Made by a program: the position numbers and the translations under genes
Notes under the pieces: generated by a model
The model's input: only the letters and a program-made list of their open reading frames with translations
What the model was told of the DNA's origin: nothing
Databases searched by the model: none
Part shown: positions 56,375 to 64,000 of the stretch, in pieces
Layout of the letters: each line of letters starts with the position of its first letter
How positions within the stretch are numbered: position 1 is the stretch's first letter
Source: Oceanospirillum sp048268485
Lineage (GTDB): Bacteria; Pseudomonadota; Gammaproteobacteria; Pseudomonadales; Halomonadaceae
Length of the DNA: 64,000 nt
Reading direction: 5' to 3'
Assembly: GCA_048268485.1 (NCBI GenBank)
Contig: JBLWVL010000003.1
Location: forward strand, 81,877-145,876

Positions 56375-57940
56375 CTACTCGTTCTTCGCAACGGCCATAC
56401 CATCATATTTTTGCTTTGCTGTTACGACTTTCTCAATATATTTACGCGACTCCGCACTGGGGTGGCTACGATTAAGTTTTACGTAAACCTGTTGCGGCGT
56501 CAGACTGTTAATAACATCTACAGCACGCTTACGGTCGCTGGAAAAAGTTCGCAGTACATTACCCGCTCCACCGTTATAAGCGGAGATCACGCAGTACTCA
56601 CGGGCCAGAGGGTGCGTCACGCCTTTCAGGTAAATATCATCCAAAATACTCAGATAGGCTGTACCGGTATCAATGTTGTTGGTCGGGTTGAAGAGATAAC
56701 TCCGGTCCGGCTGGTCATTGCGTTTTTTGATGCGTTCGAAGACATCCCGCCCCGCTGTACTGGGTACAACCTGCATCAACCCATAAGCAGGGATATGACT
56801 GGTGGCATACGGGTTAAAATGACTCTCTGTCTCCATAATGCTATAGATCAGTGATTCTGAAACCCCGTACTGCTGCGCTGACTTGCGCACCAAAGATTCA
56901 TACTTCTGGCCACGTACCTGCTGATGATTTTCCTCCATAGGAATCTCAACCCGATAAACCGTGTGACCACCAGAGTTAACCTTTTGCAGCTTATTTTCGA
57001 CCAGCCAATCAGCATAGCGGTTCGCCCGCCACTCCCACTGTACAATAACTCCATCATGGTCACGCACCTGCCCCTCTAATACAGAAGGCCCTCTGTAGCT
57101 AATTCCCTGATCAGAAAAAAGGTTAGGGTCACGGGCGTCATCCGGTGTCAGCAAAGTTGTTACAATCGCATTCTGCAGCCGCTCTTTATGATTTTGCTCT
57201 TCAACGGTTTCCACCACAATATTACCGTTAACAAAATCCACCTCACCACGACTGGTATAACCGGTACCATACTTAACATACTTGCCTGAGTCCGATTCAT
57301 GGACATTACCGCTTCCCCAGTAGCGGCTGGCCTTCTGTTTCAGGTTCTGAACCTTTTGCTCATACTGCCGATACTCTTTTTCCAGCTCAGACCGATATTG
57401 TTCATACTCTTTAGCTAAAGCCGGAAAACGGGATATCCAGGTTGCTGCTTCTGTATCCTCTATCGACTCAAATGCCGAGGTACTTTCTACTGGTAAGGTA
57501 CTTTCTACTGCTGGGATAGATGCTACCGCTCGAGGGCTTTCTACCTGAGGAATGCTTTCTACTTGCGGGATGCTCTCTTTTGCAATACCTGAACTGATAA
57601 CAGGGGATGGCGTCGGTATTGCCGGTGCAGCGGTTACAACCGGTACAGATGGAACCACCGGCGACGATACAGCGGTAGGTTGGGACTTTGGCTGAACAGG
57701 TGATGCGGAACCTGCATTAAAGAGCGGTCTAAAGCCTCCCGGAGGTGGCTGAGGTACCAGACTTTTCGGGGGAGTGATCCCGGATGTATCCTGCTGAGCC
57801 ATCTGATGCCCCCCAGTATTAACACAAGCGGACAACAGCATGACAGAGGACAGCAGAATTGCCGGATGCCAATGATCCGCAATCAACGCCTTAGCCGTCA
57901 AAAAAACCGAATGTAAATTCCGCTTACTGACCAATGACAT
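56375..57940 (-). CDS. mltC: Membrane-bound lytic transglycosylase MltC-like lipoprotein
   Basis: Outer-membrane lipoprotein that cleaves peptidoglycan glycan strands to anhydromuropeptides. The lipobox is LLSAC (Cys39). A proline-rich, low-complexity linker (about 45-160) contains imperfect repeats of the type VESIPQ. A DUF3393-like domain (about 170-330) precedes the SLT domain. The catalytic glutamate lies in METESHFNP, and AYGLMQVVPSTAGRD and SAYNGGAGNVLRTF follow. The linker makes it (521 residues) longer than E. coli MltC (359). The ATG at 57940 has AGGG six bases upstream; an ATG two codons earlier is also possible. Confidence 0.9.
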   Translation of the reverse strand: MSLVSKRNLHSVFLTAKALIADHWHPAILLSSVMLLSACVNTGGHQMAQQDTSGITPPKSLVPQPPPGGFRPLFNAGSASPVQPKSQPTAVSSPVVPSVPVVTAAPAIPTPSPVISSGIAKESIPQVESIPQVESPRAVASIPAVESTLPVESTSAFESIEDTEAATWISRFPALAKEYEQYRSELEKEYRQYEQKVQNLKQKASRYWGSGNVHESDSGKYVKYGTGYTSRGEVDFVNGNIVVETVEEQNHKERLQNAIVTTLLTPDDARDPNLFSDQGISYRGPSVLEGQVRDHDGVIVQWEWRANRYADWLVENKLQKVNSGGHTVYRVEIPMEENHQQVRGQKYESLVRKSAQQYGVSESLIYSIMETESHFNPYATSHIPAYGLMQVVPSTAGRDVFERIKKRNDQPDRSYLFNPTNNIDTGTAYLSILDDIYLKGVTHPLAREYCVISAYNGGAGNVLRTFSSDRKRAVDVINSLTPQQVYVKLNRSHPSAESRKYIEKVVTAKQKYDGMAVAKNE

Positions 57941-58050
57941 AAACATCCCTGCCCTATCTCTCTGATAAATCTGAATAAAAATATTGGCAGCAAAGTTTAA
58001 AGAGATTCAGCCATTTGTCTATACAGTGAGACATGCATTAAGCCTATGCC

Positions 58051-58092
58051 GCTACCGACCACATACAAATAGCTACCGGCTACATATAAGCG
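58051..58092. repeat. Imperfect 21-bp tandem repeat at the 3' end of srkA
   Basis: Two adjacent units starting GCTACCG at 58051 and 58072 match at 15 of 21 positions. The second unit covers the srkA stop codon. It looks like a local slippage duplication. Confidence 0.5.
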
Positions 58093-59102
58093 GTCAATGC
58101 AATCGATGGCTGCCTGAGTAATATTTTTTGCTGTTCAAGGGCATTTAAATGCTCCAGCCACCAGCTCTCTCCACCAAAGTGACTGAAAGCAGTCATAAAA
58201 GCCGGGTCCTTACGGCGCTGCGCCAGCCAACCGCTGTAATAGATCATACGAAGGGTACGCAAAGGCTCGATCAGCGCCAGCTCCCGACGTGGGAATTCCC
58301 GGTACTCCTCATAACCCTCAACGACTTCCGAAAGCCACTGCTGCTGTTGAGCCCGATCACCGGAAAGCAACATCCAGATATCCTGCATTGCCGGAGCCAT
58401 ACGGCAGTCATCAAAGTCCAGCAGCATCAATTCACCATCCCGCCAAAGCATATTGCCGCTATGGCAATCTCCCTGGACCCGTATTAAAGGGGCGTTAACC
58501 TGTTTGAGGCGGTGGTCACACTCGGTCAGCAGCTCATCCGTCAGAGCCTGATAGCGGGACTGATAGGATTTCAGTAATCCGCTTTTCAGCACTTCCTGCT
58601 GACCATGACGGGCATAGTCTGCCACATTCAGTTCCGGGCGATGTATAAAGGGCTTCACCTCACCGATACTGTGCATGCGCCCCAAAAAGCGCCCCAACTC
58701 ATACAGATGCTCCTCATTATCCAGCTCCGGGGCATGGCCACCTTTGCGGGAAAAAAGTGCAAAACGATAGCCTTCAAAGTAATGCAGGCTTTGATCTTTA
58801 TCTGCACTCTCTACCGGGCACAGCAAAGGAGGTACGGCATTGACACCCGACGCAGCTAATTCCAGAGCAAACTGATGCTCTTCTAAAATCTGAGCATCAC
58901 TCCAGCGGCCAGGGCGATAAAACTTAGCAATCAACGGCTGAGCCTGCTCAATACCAACCTGAAAGACCCGGTTTTCATAGCTGTTCAGCGCCATAACCCG
59001 ACCATCACAATAGAAGCCAAGAGACTCAACAGCATCCATCACCCGATCAGGGTTCAGCTGGTAGTATGGCGTCACATCCGCCGAATTGTCTTTATCTGTC
59101 AT
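58080..59102 (-). CDS. srkA: Stress response kinase SrkA (YihE/RdoA)
   Basis: Eukaryotic-like serine/threonine kinase related to choline kinases; the E. coli protein protects against stress-induced death. The nucleotide region includes ALNSYENRVFQVGIE and IAKFYRPGRWSD. The catalytic loop is VQGDCHSGNMLWRDGE and the metal-binding LLDFDDCRMAP follows. The protein has 340 residues. The ATG at 59102 has AAAGG eight bases upstream. It lies 26 bases after comF and may share its transcript. Confidence 0.94.
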   Translation of the reverse strand: MTDKDNSADVTPYYQLNPDRVMDAVESLGFYCDGRVMALNSYENRVFQVGIEQAQPLIAKFYRPGRWSDAQILEEHQFALELAASGVNAVPPLLCPVESADKDQSLHYFEGYRFALFSRKGGHAPELDNEEHLYELGRFLGRMHSIGEVKPFIHRPELNVADYARHGQQEVLKSGLLKSYQSRYQALTDELLTECDHRLKQVNAPLIRVQGDCHSGNMLWRDGELMLLDFDDCRMAPAMQDIWMLLSGDRAQQQQWLSEVVEGYEEYREFPRRELALIEPLRTLRMIYYSGWLAQRRKDPAFMTAFSHFGGESWWLEHLNALEQQKILLRQPSIALTAYM

Positions 59103-59128
59103 CACTAAAACCTTTACTCCCGATAGAT

Positions 59129-59884
59129 CTATCGCCGTTGATTAGGTGTTCGGGCAAAAGCCCAGACTTGCACCGAAGCAGCACCATTATCCCTTAACAG
59201 GGACGCAATAACATCAGCTGTGGAGCCTGTGGTGACAACATCATCAACCAGTGCAACCTCTCGCCCCCGTATCTCTGCCTGATTGCGCAAAGCAAAACTT
59301 TGGTCAAGATTTTTCAACCGCTGCTCCCGATTCAAATCATGCTGAGGCCGGGTCATCACCTGCTTACGTAAGGCTGACATATTTACCGGTATTGCCAGTT
59401 GTCGTCCAACCGCATCAGCCAGACAGGCCGCAGGGTTAAAGCCTCGTTTTAACCTTGTACGCCAATGGGTAGGGACAGGCAGAATAATATCCGGCCGCTT
59501 AATCATGTCCGAATTAAGCTGCCCCATCAGATAATCCGACAGCAAATCGCTCAATAAACGATTCAGAAGCATCTGATCCTGCCCCTTAAAACGCTGGATC
59601 AGCTCACTCACGGGATAACGATAAAGGTAAGGCGCTAAAACCTGATGAAACGCCGGAGGCTTTTTCTGACAGCGCCCACAAAGTAAAGTGCCCGACACAA
59701 ACTCAGCCTGAGCCATTGGCTCTGCACAATGGCGGCATGCCCTGTGGTTACATTCAAAATCCCCAAGACAGCCATTACATATCAATCGGCTAACCGTCTC
59801 ATGCCCATCAAGTCTCCCACGACACAATAGGCAGGTGCGGGGGAAAAGTGCATCCTGTATCTGCCGCCAAACCCCTTTGTTCAT
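59129..59884 (-). CDS. comF: ComF family phosphoribosyltransferase-like protein
   Basis: ComF/GntX-type protein linked in some bacteria to DNA uptake; its molecular function is unknown. An N-terminal zinc ribbon has paired cysteines (CLLCRG, CNGCLG, CRHCAE, CGRCQK). A type I phosphoribosyltransferase domain follows, with the PRPP loop VALVDDVVTTGSTADV intact. The protein has 251 residues from the ATG at 59884, which has GGGAG six bases upstream. An upstream start would add 27 residues without family support. It is divergent from bioB, as near the Pseudomonas bio locus. Confidence 0.92.
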   Translation of the reverse strand: MNKGVWRQIQDALFPRTCLLCRGRLDGHETVSRLICNGCLGDFECNHRACRHCAEPMAQAEFVSGTLLCGRCQKKPPAFHQVLAPYLYRYPVSELIQRFKGQDQMLLNRLLSDLLSDYLMGQLNSDMIKRPDIILPVPTHWRTRLKRGFNPAACLADAVGRQLAIPVNMSALRKQVMTRPQHDLNREQRLKNLDQSFALRNQAEIRGREVALVDDVVTTGSTADVIASLLRDNGAASVQVWAFARTPNQRR

Positions 59885-59991
59885 CTGAAGCTCCCTCTCT
59901 TTAACTCCCCGCATATCAATTATCTCCCGCTTACCAGTACACCCATCATAGCCGGAGAAATTCATTATCCATTATCGATAAACAGCCATTA

Positions 59992-60024
59992 CTGTAAACC
60001 AAAAACAAAAGACAAGGTTGACAG
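59992..60024 (+). promoter_or_regulatory. BirA-type operator upstream of bioB
   Basis: CTGTAAACC (59992-60000) and GGTTGACAG (60016-60024) form an inverted repeat with eight of nine matching positions and a 15-base spacer. This fits the BirA box (TTGTAAACC-N14-16-GGTTTACAA) of gammaproteobacteria. The right half overlaps the -35 element of the bioB promoter, so holo-BirA binding would block RNA polymerase when biotin is plentiful. Confidence 0.75.
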
Positions 60025-60045
60025 GATTTCAATGCTCGCTATGAT
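60018..60045 (+). promoter_or_regulatory. bioB operon promoter
   Basis: Perfect -35 TTGACA (60018-60023) and -10 TATGAT (60040-60045) with a 16-base spacer. The predicted start is about 45 bases before the bioB ATG. The -35 lies inside the right half of the BirA-type operator. Confidence 0.75.
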
Positions 60046-60098
60046 CTTGGCAACGCTTATACAACAACAGGCTTTTTGAATTTAGCACAGGAATTTCC

Positions 60099-61217
60099 AT
60101 GACAGTATCTATGGCGCCTAACTCAACGACACCCCGTTACGACTGGTCTCTTGAAGAAGTTGAGGCTTTGTTCGCCTTACCACTGAATGATCTTTTGTTT
60201 AAGGCTCACAGCATCCACCGGGAAAACTTCGATCCCAACGCAGTTCAGGTCAGCACCCTGCTATCAATCAAAACCGGAGCCTGCCCGGAAGATTGTAAGT
60301 ATTGTCCTCAGTCCGGGCACTACAACACTGGCCTTGCCAAAGAACAGCTGATGGAGGTTCAAAAAGTGTTGCAGCAGGCCAAGGCTGCTAAAGATACCGG
60401 TGCCAGCCGCTTCTGTATGGGGGCAGCCTGGAAATCACCCAGCAAAAAAGATTTCCCGGCCGTTCTGGAAATGGTGAAAGGAGTTAAATCTTTAGGACTG
60501 GAAACCTGCATGACTCTGGGTATGCTGGATGAGGATCAGGCCAAGGAGCTCTCTTCTGCCGGGCTTGATTACTACAATCACAACCTGGACACCTCTCCGG
60601 AGTATTACGACCAGATTATCACCACGCGTAGTTATCAGGATCGCCTGGATACTCTGTCCCATGTGCGTGATGCGGGTATGAAAATTTGTTCCGGTGGCAT
60701 TCTGGGTATGGGAGAGCAGGAAACGGATCGTGCAAAAATGCTGATCCAACTGTCCAAACTGGCACCACACCCGGAAAGCGTGCCAATTAATATGTTAGTC
60801 AAGGTCGAGGGCACCCCAATGGATCAGGTGGAGGACCTCGACCCGATCGATTTTGTCCGCACCATCGCTGTGGCCCGCATTATGATGCCAAAGTCCCATG
60901 TACGCCTTTCAGCCGGTCGCGAAGAGATGTCCGATGAGATGCAGGCGATGACCTTCTTCGCCGGTGCCAACTCCATCTTCTATGGCGAGCGCCTGCTCAC
61001 TACCGCCAACCCACAGGCCGACAAAGACCGCCAGCTGTTCACCCGTCTGGGTATTCATCCCGAGCGCCGTGAAGCGCCGGTGGATGAAGCGACCCATGAA
61101 GCTGCGCTAAAAGAAGCGATCACCGAACAGAAGAACGGTGAGATGTTCTACGACGCTTCACAAACGAATCTCCCGGAATCGGGTCGTGAGCGCAAACCTT
61201 GCGGTCTGGTGGTCTAA
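60099..61217 (+). CDS. bioB: Biotin synthase
   Basis: Radical SAM enzyme that inserts sulfur into dethiobiotin, the last step of biotin synthesis. The [4Fe-4S] ligands follow CxxxCxxC: Cys62, Cys66 and Cys69 in ACPEDCKYCPQSGHYN. YNHNLDTSPEYYDQIITTR, SGGILGMGE and RLSAGREEMSDEMQ are conserved, and the arginine in RLSAGR binds the [2Fe-2S] cluster. The protein has 372 residues. It is the first gene of bioBFHC, under the BirA-type operator. Confidence 0.98.
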   Translation: MTVSMAPNSTTPRYDWSLEEVEALFALPLNDLLFKAHSIHRENFDPNAVQVSTLLSIKTGACPEDCKYCPQSGHYNTGLAKEQLMEVQKVLQQAKAAKDTGASRFCMGAAWKSPSKKDFPAVLEMVKGVKSLGLETCMTLGMLDEDQAKELSSAGLDYYNHNLDTSPEYYDQIITTRSYQDRLDTLSHVRDAGMKICSGGILGMGEQETDRAKMLIQLSKLAPHPESVPINMLVKVEGTPMDQVEDLDPIDFVRTIAVARIMMPKSHVRLSAGREEMSDEMQAMTFFAGANSIFYGERLLTTANPQADKDRQLFTRLGIHPERREAPVDEATHEAALKEAITEQKNGEMFYDASQTNLPESGRERKPCGLVV

Positions 61218-61226
61218 GCCGCACCC

Positions 61227-62426
61227 ATGAAAGATCTGCTAAGCGAGCAGCTTACCCCAAACTTAGAGGCGCGCCGTAAGGCGCATCTCTATCGCTCCCG
61301 CCGGACCCTTAACGGGCCACAGCAGCCGCAGACTCAGGTGGATGGCCGCGACCTGCTCACCTTCTGCAGTAACGATTATCTGGGGCTGGCCAATGACCCC
61401 CGCGTTATTGAGCGCTTTCAGCAAGCCGCCAGCCGTTACGGTGTTGGCAGTGGTGCGTCACATCTGGTCAGTGGGCACAGCGCCGAACATCACTGGCTGG
61501 AAGAGGAACTGGCCGCGTTTACCGGACGGGATCGGGCGCTACTGTTTTCCACCGGTTTTATGGCCAATCTGGGGACGATTCAGACTCTGGTCGGTAAAGG
61601 TGATGCGGTATTTCAGGATCGCCTGAATCACGCCTCCCTGCTGGATGGCGGCCTGCACTCCGGTGCCCGCTTTAAGCGCTATCAGCATAACGATACCGGA
61701 CACCTGAATCGTTTACTGGAGAAAACCAGCCCGGATAACCGTAGCCGCAAGCTGGTGGTCACCGATGGCGTATTCAGCATGGATGGCGACTGTGCCCCCC
61801 TGCAGCCATTAATTGAAACCTGCCAACAACACAACGCCTGGCTAATGGTGGATGACGCCCACGGTTTTGGCTGCTTAGGTGACCATGGTCAGGGGCTCGG
61901 AGCCAGCTGGAGTCAGAATGAGGTTCCCATCCTGATGGGGACCCTAGGCAAGGCGATCGGCACCAGTGGTGCCTTTATTGCCGGCTCTGATGCCCTGATC
62001 GAAACCCTGATTCAGTTTGCCCGCCCCTATATTTACACCACCGCAATTCCACCGGCGATCGCCGCAGCAACACGCACCAGCCTTAACATCGTGCAACAGG
62101 AACCGGAGCGCCGTCAGCACCTAAACACCCTTATTGCACAATTCCGCACCGGTGCTCAGCAACTGGGGCTGACCTTGATAAGTTCACCAACCGCGATTCA
62201 GCCGATTCTGATTGGCGATGACGCAGAAACCCTGAACTGGAGTCGTGAGCTGGAAAACGCCGGAATTCTGGTGACGGCGATCCGGCCACCGACCGTGCCC
62301 AAAGGCAGCGCTCGTCTGCGGGTGACCCTAAGCGCCAGCCATACGGCAGAGCAGATCGACCGTCTGTTAGCGGTACTTGCGAATATCGCGCAACAACGAG
62401 GGGTTCCTGAGGTCGTTTTGCCATGA
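61227..62426 (+). CDS. bioF: 8-amino-7-oxononanoate synthase
   Basis: PLP enzyme that condenses pimeloyl-ACP (or -CoA) with L-alanine. The PLP lysine is Lys242 in MGTLGKAIGTSGAF. FCSNDYLGLANDP, GSGASHLVSGHSAEHHWLE and VDDAHGFGCLGDHGQG are family signatures. The protein has 399 residues. It starts 9 bases after bioB without a clear SD, so translation may depend on coupling. The gene is visibly GC-richer than the bulk of the window. Confidence 0.96.
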   Translation: MKDLLSEQLTPNLEARRKAHLYRSRRTLNGPQQPQTQVDGRDLLTFCSNDYLGLANDPRVIERFQQAASRYGVGSGASHLVSGHSAEHHWLEEELAAFTGRDRALLFSTGFMANLGTIQTLVGKGDAVFQDRLNHASLLDGGLHSGARFKRYQHNDTGHLNRLLEKTSPDNRSRKLVVTDGVFSMDGDCAPLQPLIETCQQHNAWLMVDDAHGFGCLGDHGQGLGASWSQNEVPILMGTLGKAIGTSGAFIAGSDALIETLIQFARPYIYTTAIPPAIAAATRTSLNIVQQEPERRQHLNTLIAQFRTGAQQLGLTLISSPTAIQPILIGDDAETLNWSRELENAGILVTAIRPPTVPKGSARLRVTLSASHTAEQIDRLLAVLANIAQQRGVPEVVLP

Positions 62427-63235
62427 ACCGCCCGATGACCAACAAACCGCTTATTCTGCTGCACGGCTGGGGCGCAACACCAGTCATCTGGCAGCCACTG
62501 ACCGATGCGCTGAACGCTCTGAATCCCGAGCGGAAGATTCTGACACCGGCTCTGCCCGGTTATCAGTCGGATCAAACAACCTCAGACTGGGCCGGTGACC
62601 AGGCACAACTGCCCCAAGTAATCGATCAGCTACAACTGCCCACCGATGCCCATTGGCTAGGCTGGTCTCTGGGCGGCAATCTGCTGCTGGAGATCGCACA
62701 TTTTCTGGCGGAACAGCGTCAGCCACTGCCCCACAGCCTGACACTGTTATGCAGTAACCCTTCGTTTCAACAGCGTGGCGATCACACCGCGGCCATGCCG
62801 GAGGAAACCCTGAGCCAGTTCCGATCCGGTTTTGATCGGCAGCCGGAGAAAACCCTGAAGCGTTTTCAGCGGTTACAACGGCAGGGCGAAAGCGATCTTC
62901 AGACAGTCAAAAAGCAGTTGGCTGAATTTTCTTCTAAAAAGCAGCCCACTGAAGCACTGCCCGCCTCCATTGAAGCACTGGCCAACGGCCTGACCGCGCT
63001 ATCCGTCCTGGATCAGAGAGCTTATACCAACCTTGCCGAAAACGGCTGCCCAACCCTTTGGCTGCTGGCTGAAAACGACCCACTGGTTCCTGCTACCATT
63101 GCTGAGCAGCTGAATCATAGGCTACTGACCGGTTGCGGCCATCTGCCGATGCTGAGCCAACCGGAACCTCTGGCACAGCTGATTCACGATACTCTGACCC
63201 GGCTTGAATCGACCCACAGGGCATCTCAGCCATGA
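62423..63235 (+). CDS. bioH: Pimeloyl-ACP methyl ester carboxylesterase BioH
   Basis: Alpha/beta hydrolase that removes the methyl group from pimeloyl-ACP methyl ester, ending the BioC-BioH pimelate route. The nucleophile elbow GWSLGG has Ser82. The oxyanion region is LILLHGWGAT, the acid lies in LAENDPLVPA and the histidine in GCGHLPMLSQ. The protein has 270 residues. It overlaps bioF by four bases (ATGA). An ATG four codons in (MTNKP) is an alternative start. Confidence 0.94.
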   Translation: MNRPMTNKPLILLHGWGATPVIWQPLTDALNALNPERKILTPALPGYQSDQTTSDWAGDQAQLPQVIDQLQLPTDAHWLGWSLGGNLLLEIAHFLAEQRQPLPHSLTLLCSNPSFQQRGDHTAAMPEETLSQFRSGFDRQPEKTLKRFQRLQRQGESDLQTVKKQLAEFSSKKQPTEALPASIEALANGLTALSVLDQRAYTNLAENGCPTLWLLAENDPLVPATIAEQLNHRLLTGCGHLPMLSQPEPLAQLIHDTLTRLESTHRASQP

Positions 63236-64000
63236 AGACAATGGCAGCACTGGCGGTTACGCCTGCAGAACCCCCAACCCCCAGAGACAAAAGCAAAATA
63301 GCCGATGCTTTCAGCAAAGCTGCCGCTGACTACGATCAGCTGGCCCAGGCGCAAAAACGTATCGCACAAAAGGTGTTGGATCTCTGCCCAACATCAACCT
63401 CAGCCGAAAACCGAATCCGCAATGCACTGGATATCGGATGCGGCACCGGCTACTGGACACGCAGATTGCGGGATCATAGCCAGGCTCAGCAGGTCATTGG
63501 GTTGGATCTGGCAGAAGGCATGCTTCGCTTTGCAGATGAGCAGCCCGGCAACCAGCGCATCCAGTGGCTATGTGCCGATGCTGAGCAACTGCCGTTACCG
63601 GCTGAAACTCTCGATCTGGTGTTTTCCAGTCTGGCCATTCAATGGTGTAACGATTATCACGCCCTGTTTAGCAGTATCGCCAGAACACTGAAGCCGGGCG
63701 GCGAAGCCCATATCGCCACCCTGCTTCCCGGAACTCTCTGCGAACTGGAACAAAGCTGGGCAAAGGTGGATAACAAACCCCATATCAACCGCTTTACTGA
63801 TGCGCAGACACTGATACACGCGATCCGACAAGCCGGGCTGACCCTAAGCGCAACCGACCAATATTGCGAGAGGATGTTTTATCCTGACCTACGAGCAGTC
63901 TTTGATTCCATTAAAGGCGTAGGCGCTCATCACACCGGGGGTGATGCAGGCCTGACCGGCCGGCATAGTCTGTTAGCACTAAAGCAGGCCTACGAAACAA
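63232..64000 (+). CDS. bioC: Malonyl-ACP O-methyltransferase BioC (3' end cut by window edge)
   Basis: SAM-dependent methyltransferase that starts pimelate synthesis by methylating malonyl-ACP. The SAM loop is ALDIGCGTGYWTRRL. The N-terminal KIADAFSKAAADYDQLAQAQ is the BioC signature. VFSSLAIQWCNDY and LKPGGEAHIATLLPGTL follow. The visible 256 codons cover nearly all of the expected length of about 250-275 residues. It overlaps bioH by four bases (ATGA). bioD would be expected next but lies beyond the window. Confidence 0.95.
   Translation, partial: MKTMAALAVTPAEPPTPRDKSKIADAFSKAAADYDQLAQAQKRIAQKVLDLCPTSTSAENRIRNALDIGCGTGYWTRRLRDHSQAQQVIGLDLAEGMLRFADEQPGNQRIQWLCADAEQLPLPAETLDLVFSSLAIQWCNDYHALFSSIARTLKPGGEAHIATLLPGTLCELEQSWAKVDNKPHINRFTDAQTLIHAIRQAGLTLSATDQYCERMFYPDLRAVFDSIKGVGAHHTGGDAGLTGRHSLLALKQAYET

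Noticed and set aside
60099..60170. Biotin riboswitch-like control
   Set aside because: The bioB leader after the predicted start is only about 45 bases, and no RNA biotin sensor is known to me. The DNA palindrome explains regulation better.

Overview
The window is a chromosomal segment of a gammaproteobacterium, most likely a marine member of the Oceanospirillales or a relative of Pseudomonas. Gene content and order support this: pilA/pilBCD-coaE-yacG, a mutT fusion with argJ-secA, a complete dcw (division and cell wall) cluster followed by rnpB-rsmI-lpoA-yraN-diaA, sspAB with the cytochrome bc1 genes and rplM-rpsI, and bioBFHC beside comF. From memory this resembles the Pseudomonas order closely. 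The assignment is by gene content only; no 16S rRNA lies in the window. No tRNA, rRNA, CRISPR array, prophage, transposase or integrase was found.

Layout. 1-4.2 kb, minus strand: 5' part of gyrA and a chemoreceptor. 4.5-8.5 kb, plus strand: rdgC, a glycerolipid acyltransferase, a CDF metal exporter with an extra C-terminal domain, and a small orphan gene. 8.6-14 kb: type IV pilus genes pilA (minus) and pilBCD, then coaE and yacG (plus). 14.1-20.2 kb, minus: MutT-TMP-synthase-like fusion, argJ, secA, an M23 peptidase; dciA lies opposite. 20.8-38.7 kb, minus: lpxC and the dcw cluster read as rsmH-ftsL-ftsI-murE-murF-mraY-murD-ftsW-murG-murC-ddl-ftsQ-ftsA-ftsZ-lpxC. Many of its genes overlap and I found no strong terminator inside it. 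38.75-40.1 kb, minus: rnpB and rsmI. 40.2-43.2 kb, plus: lpoA, yraN, diaA. 43.2-49.5 kb, minus: sspAB, petABC, rplM-rpsI and zapE. 49.9-59.9 kb: zapG, a Nif3-like protein, a DegS/AlgW-type protease, an outer-membrane barrel, a cold-shock-like protein, folE-folX with a thioredoxin-like gene, a secreted orphan, MltC, SrkA and ComF. 60-64 kb, plus: bioB-bioF-bioH-bioC (bioC runs off the end).

Most of the window is conserved housekeeping: peptidoglycan precursor synthesis and septation, lipid A commitment (LpxC), protein export (SecA), periplasmic stress proteolysis, respiration, ribosome and RNA maturation, and cofactors (CoA, pterin, biotin). I did not find a convincing undescribed multi-gene system. 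The most useful non-routine observations are: a BirA-type operator overlapping a near-consensus promoter ahead of bioB; the lack of mraZ at the head of the dcw cluster, with rnpB directly upstream of rsmH; the lack of dolP between diaA and sspB; a roughly 220-nt putative leader with two inverted repeats ahead of a secreted orphan protein; alternative AT-rich hairpins at the ftsZ-lpxC junction; a tiny leader ORF overlapping the GTG start of pilB; a probable duplicated cytoplasmic domain in the CDF exporter; and higher GC in bioF-bioH-bioC.

Start codons were re-chosen for many genes from Shine-Dalgarno spacing and family length. Alternatives are stated where they matter.
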